DNA from: CAYGTS01 sp964352905
Lineage (GTDB): Bacteria > Pseudomonadota > Gammaproteobacteria > JAHCLG01
Assembly: GCA_964352905.1 (NCBI GenBank)
Contig: CAYGTS010000096.1
Coordinates: forward strand, 1 to 10,333
Reading direction: 5' to 3'
DNA length: 10,333 bases
Shown here: piece by piece, positions 7,327-10,333 of the stretch
Position numbering within the stretch: the stretch's first letter is position 1
How the letters are laid out: each line of letters opens with the position of its first letter
Translations under genes and position numbers: made by a program
The notes under the pieces: model-generated
Database searches by the model: none
Told to the model about the DNA's origin: nothing
What the model saw: the letters and a program-made list of their open reading frames with translations, nothing else

Positions 7327-8607
7327 TCATGCTGATAGGGCTTTTGCGCCAATGTCATTGCGATAATGGAATGCTTTTGCATTTAACTCATGTAGCGCAC
7401 TATAGGCCTCGGTTTGTGTCTGGCTTAGTGTATCAGATAATGCGGTAACACAAAGTATTCTACCCCCATTACTGACTATTTTTTCATCAATCAACTTTGT
7501 TCCAGCGTGGAATACTTTAACGTTCGGGTGTTTTTGGGATGCATCGGCAAGCCCATAAATGACTTGACCGTTAGTATAACTTTCGGGATAGCCTTTAGCG
7601 GCAAGAACGACACCTAGGCTTGGGCGCGGATCCCAATCAAGTTGCAGTTGGTTTAAATTTCCTGCCAATGTGCTTTGAAAAAGCCTTAACAAATCTGTGC
7701 GCAGCCGCATTAAAATAATTTGTGCTTCAGGATCACCCAAGCGGCAATTATACTCTAATACCTTCACTTGCGGTCCATCAATCATTAATCCGCAATACAG
7801 GATCCCTTTATAAATAATGCCTTCGGCTTTTAATCCTTCGATTGTTGGCATAACAATCGTTTCCATAATCTGCTCTTGCATCTCGCCAGTAATCAATGAG
7901 GTGGGTGAATAAGCACCCATGCCACCGGTATTGGGTCCTGTATCATGATCGTTAAGTGCTTTATGATCTTGCGAGTTAACAAGGGGTAACACGGTGCTGC
8001 CATCGCAAATGACCATGAAGCTTGCTTCTTGTCCCGTTAGAAATTCTTCAATAATAATTTGTTTGCCTGCATCACCGTAAATTTTATCAACCATAATTTG
8101 GTGAATAGCGGTGTAAGCGGTTTGTTTACTATGCGCAATGACGACACCTTTGCCTGCAGCTAAGCCATCTGCTTTAATAACCAGTGGGGTGTTGGCATTT
8201 TGAATATAGTGCTGCGCTTGTTTTGGATCATCGAATTCTTTAGCAATTGCTGTTGGAATATGATATTTCTGCATGAAATTTTTGCTAAAAATTTTTGAGC
8301 CTTCGAGTTGGGCGGCAAGTTTGCTTGGCCCAAAGCAGGCAAGTCCTGATTGTTCAAACACATCAACAATACCCTCACACAAGGGAGCTTCAGGGCCAAC
8401 AATCGTTAATTGCACAGCATTATCTTTAGCAAACTTTAGCAGTTTTTCAATATCATTTGCTGCAATATTCACATTGCGGGTTTTTGGTTCAAGGTATGTG
8501 CCGGCATTGCCGGGGGCCACATAAATATGTTCAACATCGGGTGAAAACTGTAGTTTCCACGCAATAGCATGTTCACGGCCACCATTGCCAATAATTAAAA
8601 TGCGCAT
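7327..8607 (-). CDS. purD: Phosphoribosylamine--glycine ligase (GAR synthetase)
   Basis: A cytosolic 426-residue ATP-grasp enzyme, full length for the family. It joins glycine to 5-phosphoribosylamine with ATP to make GAR in de novo purine synthesis. The N-terminal motif is IGNGGREHAIAWKL (6-19), with GPEAPLCEGIVD at 71-82. The ATP-grasp region has VIKADGLAAGKGVV (143-156), EEFLTGQEAS (187-196), the QDHKALND...GPNTGGMGAYSP stretch (213-235) and the metal-binding end LEYNCRLGDPEAQ (284-296). The C-terminal domain is complete. The ATG at 8607 is preceded by a weak AGGT, about 11 bases away. It has no purH or other pur neighbour here and instead leads into icmH, 25 bp downstream. A promoter should lie in 8608-8786, but no convincing pair of boxes is visible. 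Confidence 0.97.
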   Translation of the reverse strand: MRILIIGNGGREHAIAWKLQFSPDVEHIYVAPGNAGTYLEPKTRNVNIAANDIEKLLKFAKDNAVQLTIVGPEAPLCEGIVDVFEQSGLACFGPSKLAAQLEGSKIFSKNFMQKYHIPTAIAKEFDDPKQAQHYIQNANTPLVIKADGLAAGKGVVIAHSKQTAYTAIHQIMVDKIYGDAGKQIIIEEFLTGQEASFMVICDGSTVLPLVNSQDHKALNDHDTGPNTGGMGAYSPTSLITGEMQEQIMETIVMPTIEGLKAEGIIYKGILYCGLMIDGPQVKVLEYNCRLGDPEAQIILMRLRTDLLRLFQSTLAGNLNQLQLDWDPRPSLGVVLAAKGYPESYTNGQVIYGLADASQKHPNVKVFHAGTKLIDEKIVSNGGRILCVTALSDTLSQTQTEAYSALHELNAKAFHYRNDIGAKALSA

Positions 8608-8613
8608 TATGTT

Positions 8614-8690
8614 TAATTACCTATGTTACTTTGTAATTATTCAGCAAACTTAACTGTGAATTTAGCGAGAGCGTTCAAATTTGCTGAATA
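8614..8690. repeat. Hairpin repeat upstream of purD (diverged copy)
   Basis: Two inverted repeats: TAATTAC/GTAATTA (8614-8620 and 8633-8639), then a perfect 11-bp pair TATTCAGCAAA/TTTGCTGAATA (8638-8648 and 8680-8690) with a 31-base loop. Bases 8638-8686 align without gaps to 10221-10269 at roughly 78 percent identity by hand, with most differences being transitions. The rest of the 179-bp spacer (8691-8786) has no clear regulatory site. With no T-run, the hairpin is not a standard terminator. It lies 7-83 bp upstream of the purD ATG, so it could be in the purD leader. Confidence 0.7.
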
Positions 8691-8786
8691 GATACTTTTT
8701 AAATTATTTTGCTCAATACCACTCGCCCTGCTTCGTCACAAGCTCGATCGGCTAATGCTAAAATGAATATTCCAAATGCTATGAGA

Positions 8787-10157
8787 TTAAACCGTTATTT
8801 CCTGCTGTTTTTTTTGCTGATTTTTTTCTATAGCTTTCTGTAACTCACTGGCATTTTGTAGGCTAATACGATTACTCCAAACATTTAATCTATATAAGGT
8901 CTTATTATGAGCCAACGCTTGTATTAAATTGATAGCTCCCTGATCGCCAATTTGGTTAAAACTTAATTCCAACGTTTTAAGCGACGAATTTTTTGTTAGC
9001 GCTTGCGCGATCGCTTTGGCGCCATCTAAGCCAATACCGTTGCTACTTAAATCTAAGTTAACCAATTTGTTATTATTAGCTAGCATTGCGGCAAGTGCTT
9101 TTGCTCCTTCATTAGTAATGTTATTGCCACTTAAATTTAAACTGGTTAATGTATCGTTCGATCTTAAAGAATTGGCTAACGCAATGGCTACTTGATCGTT
9201 AACTTTATCACCACTTAAACTCAATGAGGTTAATGATTTGTTTTTTGCAAGCGATGTTGCAAAATTCGTTATCGCGGCAGCATTGATGTTAGCATTAAAT
9301 CCAAGATTTAATACTTCTAGTGTATTATTTTTTGCTAAAACGCTAGCAAGATTATTAATAGTCTCACTGTTAATATTATTATTGCTTAAGTCAAACACCT
9401 TTAATGCATTATTCTGTTGCAATGCAGGTGCTAGGCTGCCAATACTCGTGAGTTGGTTGTTGCTTAAATTTAAGATCTGAAGCGAGTGATTATCTTTCAA
9501 TGCAGCAATAATTGCATTAATCCCCTGGGTGTTATTGTGACTATTTTTTTTCCAAGTATTACCGCTAAAATTTAATGAAGTGAGGGTTGAATTAGTGGCT
9601 AATGCTTTGGCAATTGCTAAACTACCTTGTTCAGAGATACCACAATAACTAATATTTAATACTTTTAATGCATTATTGCTTTGCAAAGCATTAGCAAGCA
9701 AGATCGCACCTTGATTTGAAAATTTATTGTAGCTAAGATTAATCGTTTGCAGTATCTGATTTTTTATTAATGCACTTGCGAGTGCTTGCAGGCCTGCCTT
9801 TCTGATATTATTATCTTGCAAGTTTAATGTTTTCAATTGATGATTGCTTGCTAAAGCATCAGCAAGTGTAATCGCACCTTGGTCGCCAATATTATTACGA
9901 CTTAAATCTAAATCTGTTAATGGTGAGTTGTCTTTAAGTAGTTTGGCAATTTCCATGGCACCTTTGGAGCCAACATATTTATACGCCAGAGAATATTGAG
10001 TTTTATTTGCCATATCTGTTAACACGGGAGTAAGGTTTCTATTCGTAACATTTTGGCGCTTTAGTAAATTTCCTGAGGGAATATCGATAGCATTAACTTG
10101 TGCCGTAAAAATATTCATTAATACAATAAATAAAGCAGTGAACCTTAATGTTTGCAT
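8787..10157 (-). CDS. Secreted leucine-rich-repeat protein (ribonuclease-inhibitor/NLR-like repeats)
   Basis: A 456-residue protein. Residues 1-23 form a Sec signal peptide: MQTLR, a hydrophobic core, then a V-N-A cleavage site after residue 23. No lipobox cysteine is present. After a linker and a half repeat (about 55-79) come 13 leucine-rich repeats from residue 80 to 448, mostly 28 residues long, of the pattern LxxLxLSxNxIxxxGAxxLAxALxxNxx. Three are off-length: 34 residues (192-225), 26 (226-251) and 29 (280-308). The last residues are polar and rich in Q, K and E, ending EITV. These repeats resemble eukaryotic ribonuclease-inhibitor and NLRC3-type LRRs, common in host-associated bacteria, and normally bind proteins. 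No catalytic domain is seen. A periplasmic, surface or secreted binding protein is likely. The start is supported by a strong ribosome-binding site. The binding partner is unknown. Confidence 0.9.
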   Translation of the reverse strand: MQTLRFTALFIVLMNIFTAQVNAIDIPSGNLLKRQNVTNRNLTPVLTDMANKTQYSLAYKYVGSKGAMEIAKLLKDNSPLTDLDLSRNNIGDQGAITLADALASNHQLKTLNLQDNNIRKAGLQALASALIKNQILQTINLSYNKFSNQGAILLANALQSNNALKVLNISYCGISEQGSLAIAKALATNSTLTSLNFSGNTWKKNSHNNTQGINAIIAALKDNHSLQILNLSNNQLTSIGSLAPALQQNNALKVFDLSNNNINSETINNLASVLAKNNTLEVLNLGFNANINAAAITNFATSLAKNKSLTSLSLSGDKVNDQVAIALANSLRSNDTLTSLNLSGNNITNEGAKALAAMLANNNKLVNLDLSSNGIGLDGAKAIAQALTKNSSLKTLELSFNQIGDQGAINLIQALAHNKTLYRLNVWSNRISLQNASELQKAIEKNQQKKQQEITV

Positions 10158-10164
10158 AACTTTT

Positions 10165-10170
10165 CTCCTT
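10165..10170 (-). promoter_or_regulatory. Ribosome-binding site of the LRR gene
   Basis: AAGGAG on the minus strand, 7 bases before the ATG at 10157. It is the strongest Shine-Dalgarno match in the window and fixes the start, which also yields a good signal peptide. Confidence 0.9.
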
Positions 10171-10184
10171 AACTAATGCAATTA

Positions 10185-10291
10185 CCCATCTACAGGGTGA
10201 ATAGTTACCCGTGATGTAACTATTCAGTAAGTTTAATTGTAAATTTACCAAGAACGTTCAGATTTGGCGATAAAAACGGCGAAAATCTTTT
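10185..10291. repeat. Right-end intergenic repeat with hairpin, upstream of the LRR gene
   Basis: A composite block. Bases 10185-10209 repeat 50-74 perfectly (25 bp, direct). Bases 10198-10208 and 10216-10226 form a perfect 11-bp hairpin, TGAATAGTTAC/GTAACTATTCA, with a 7-base loop. Bases 10221-10269 align with 8638-8686. Bases 10271-10291 are the inverted counterpart of 12-32 (20 of 21). The hairpin starts about 40 bp upstream of the LRR start codon and may be in its leader or promoter. Bases 10292-10322 show nothing recognisable, and 10323-10333 repeat bases 1-11. Confidence 0.75.
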
Positions 10292-10333
10292 TGAGAAAGC
10301 GCAGTTTATATGCGAATAAATGAGCATTTCGAT

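Noticed and set aside
8160..8524. Two open frames overlapping purD (minus 8160-8402, plus 8273-8524)
   Set aside because: Both are shadows of the well-conserved purD sequence.
8638..8690. Terminator for the LRR gene
   Set aside because: The 11-bp stem is AT-rich with a 31-base loop and lacks a trailing T-run on the minus strand.
8608..8786. tRNA, small RNA gene or purine riboswitch upstream of purD
   Set aside because: No cloverleaf is apparent, and I could not make out the three-way junction of a purine riboswitch. Only the hairpin repeat is supported.
9238..9480. Plus-strand open frame of 80 codons inside the LRR gene
   Set aside because: It is antisense to the leucine-rich repeats. Its leucine-rich look comes from the repetitive codons on the other strand.

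Overview
The window is AT-rich and carries six intact protein-coding genes on a compact, mostly minus-strand layout. IcmF and IcmH/DotU are encoded directly before an MHS-type transporter, which is the gene order of the icmH-icmF-tphA end of the Dot/Icm (type IVB secretion) region of Legionella. That order, together with an exported leucine-rich-repeat protein, points to a gammaproteobacterium of the order Legionellales (Legionella, Coxiella, Rickettsiella, Aquicella or a relative), probably host-associated. The taxon is inferred from gene content; no rRNA or marker comparison was possible.

Layout. Bases 1-220 hold no gene. They contain one arm of an inverted repeat, one copy of a 25-bp repeat that recurs near the right end, and two near-perfect palindromes sharing an identical 31-bp core. 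A gene at 221-1660 (+) encodes a P-loop ATPase of the archaeal-ATPase/DUF234 type with a C-terminal nuclease-like domain. Facing it on the minus strand are purD (8607-7327), icmH (7301-6456), icmF (6459-3112) and a tphA-like transporter (3063-1729). They are tightly spaced (25 bp, a 4-bp ATGA overlap, 48 bp) and could form one transcript. Upstream of purD is a 179-bp spacer with a hairpin repeat. It is preceded by a minus-strand gene (10157-8787) for a secreted protein with 13 leucine-rich repeats. The last 176 bp hold a hairpin-rich intergenic repeat.

How the genes fit together. IcmH and IcmF are inner-membrane partners that stabilise and position the Dot/Icm machine. The transporter is a metabolite:H+ symporter co-located with them in Legionella but not known to be part of the machine. 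PurD is housekeeping purine synthesis. The LRR protein has a Sec signal peptide, so it is more likely a periplasmic, surface or type II-secreted protein than a classical Dot/Icm effector, although its repeats are of the kind used against eukaryotic hosts. The ATPase gene with its palindromes looks like an accessory cassette placed where Legionella has the convergent icmB gene.

The most unusual material is non-coding: the twin palindromes overlapping the predicted promoter of the ATPase gene, and a family of hairpin-forming intergenic repeats seen in three places. The first and last 11 bases of the window are identical, and joining the ends completes a large palindrome.
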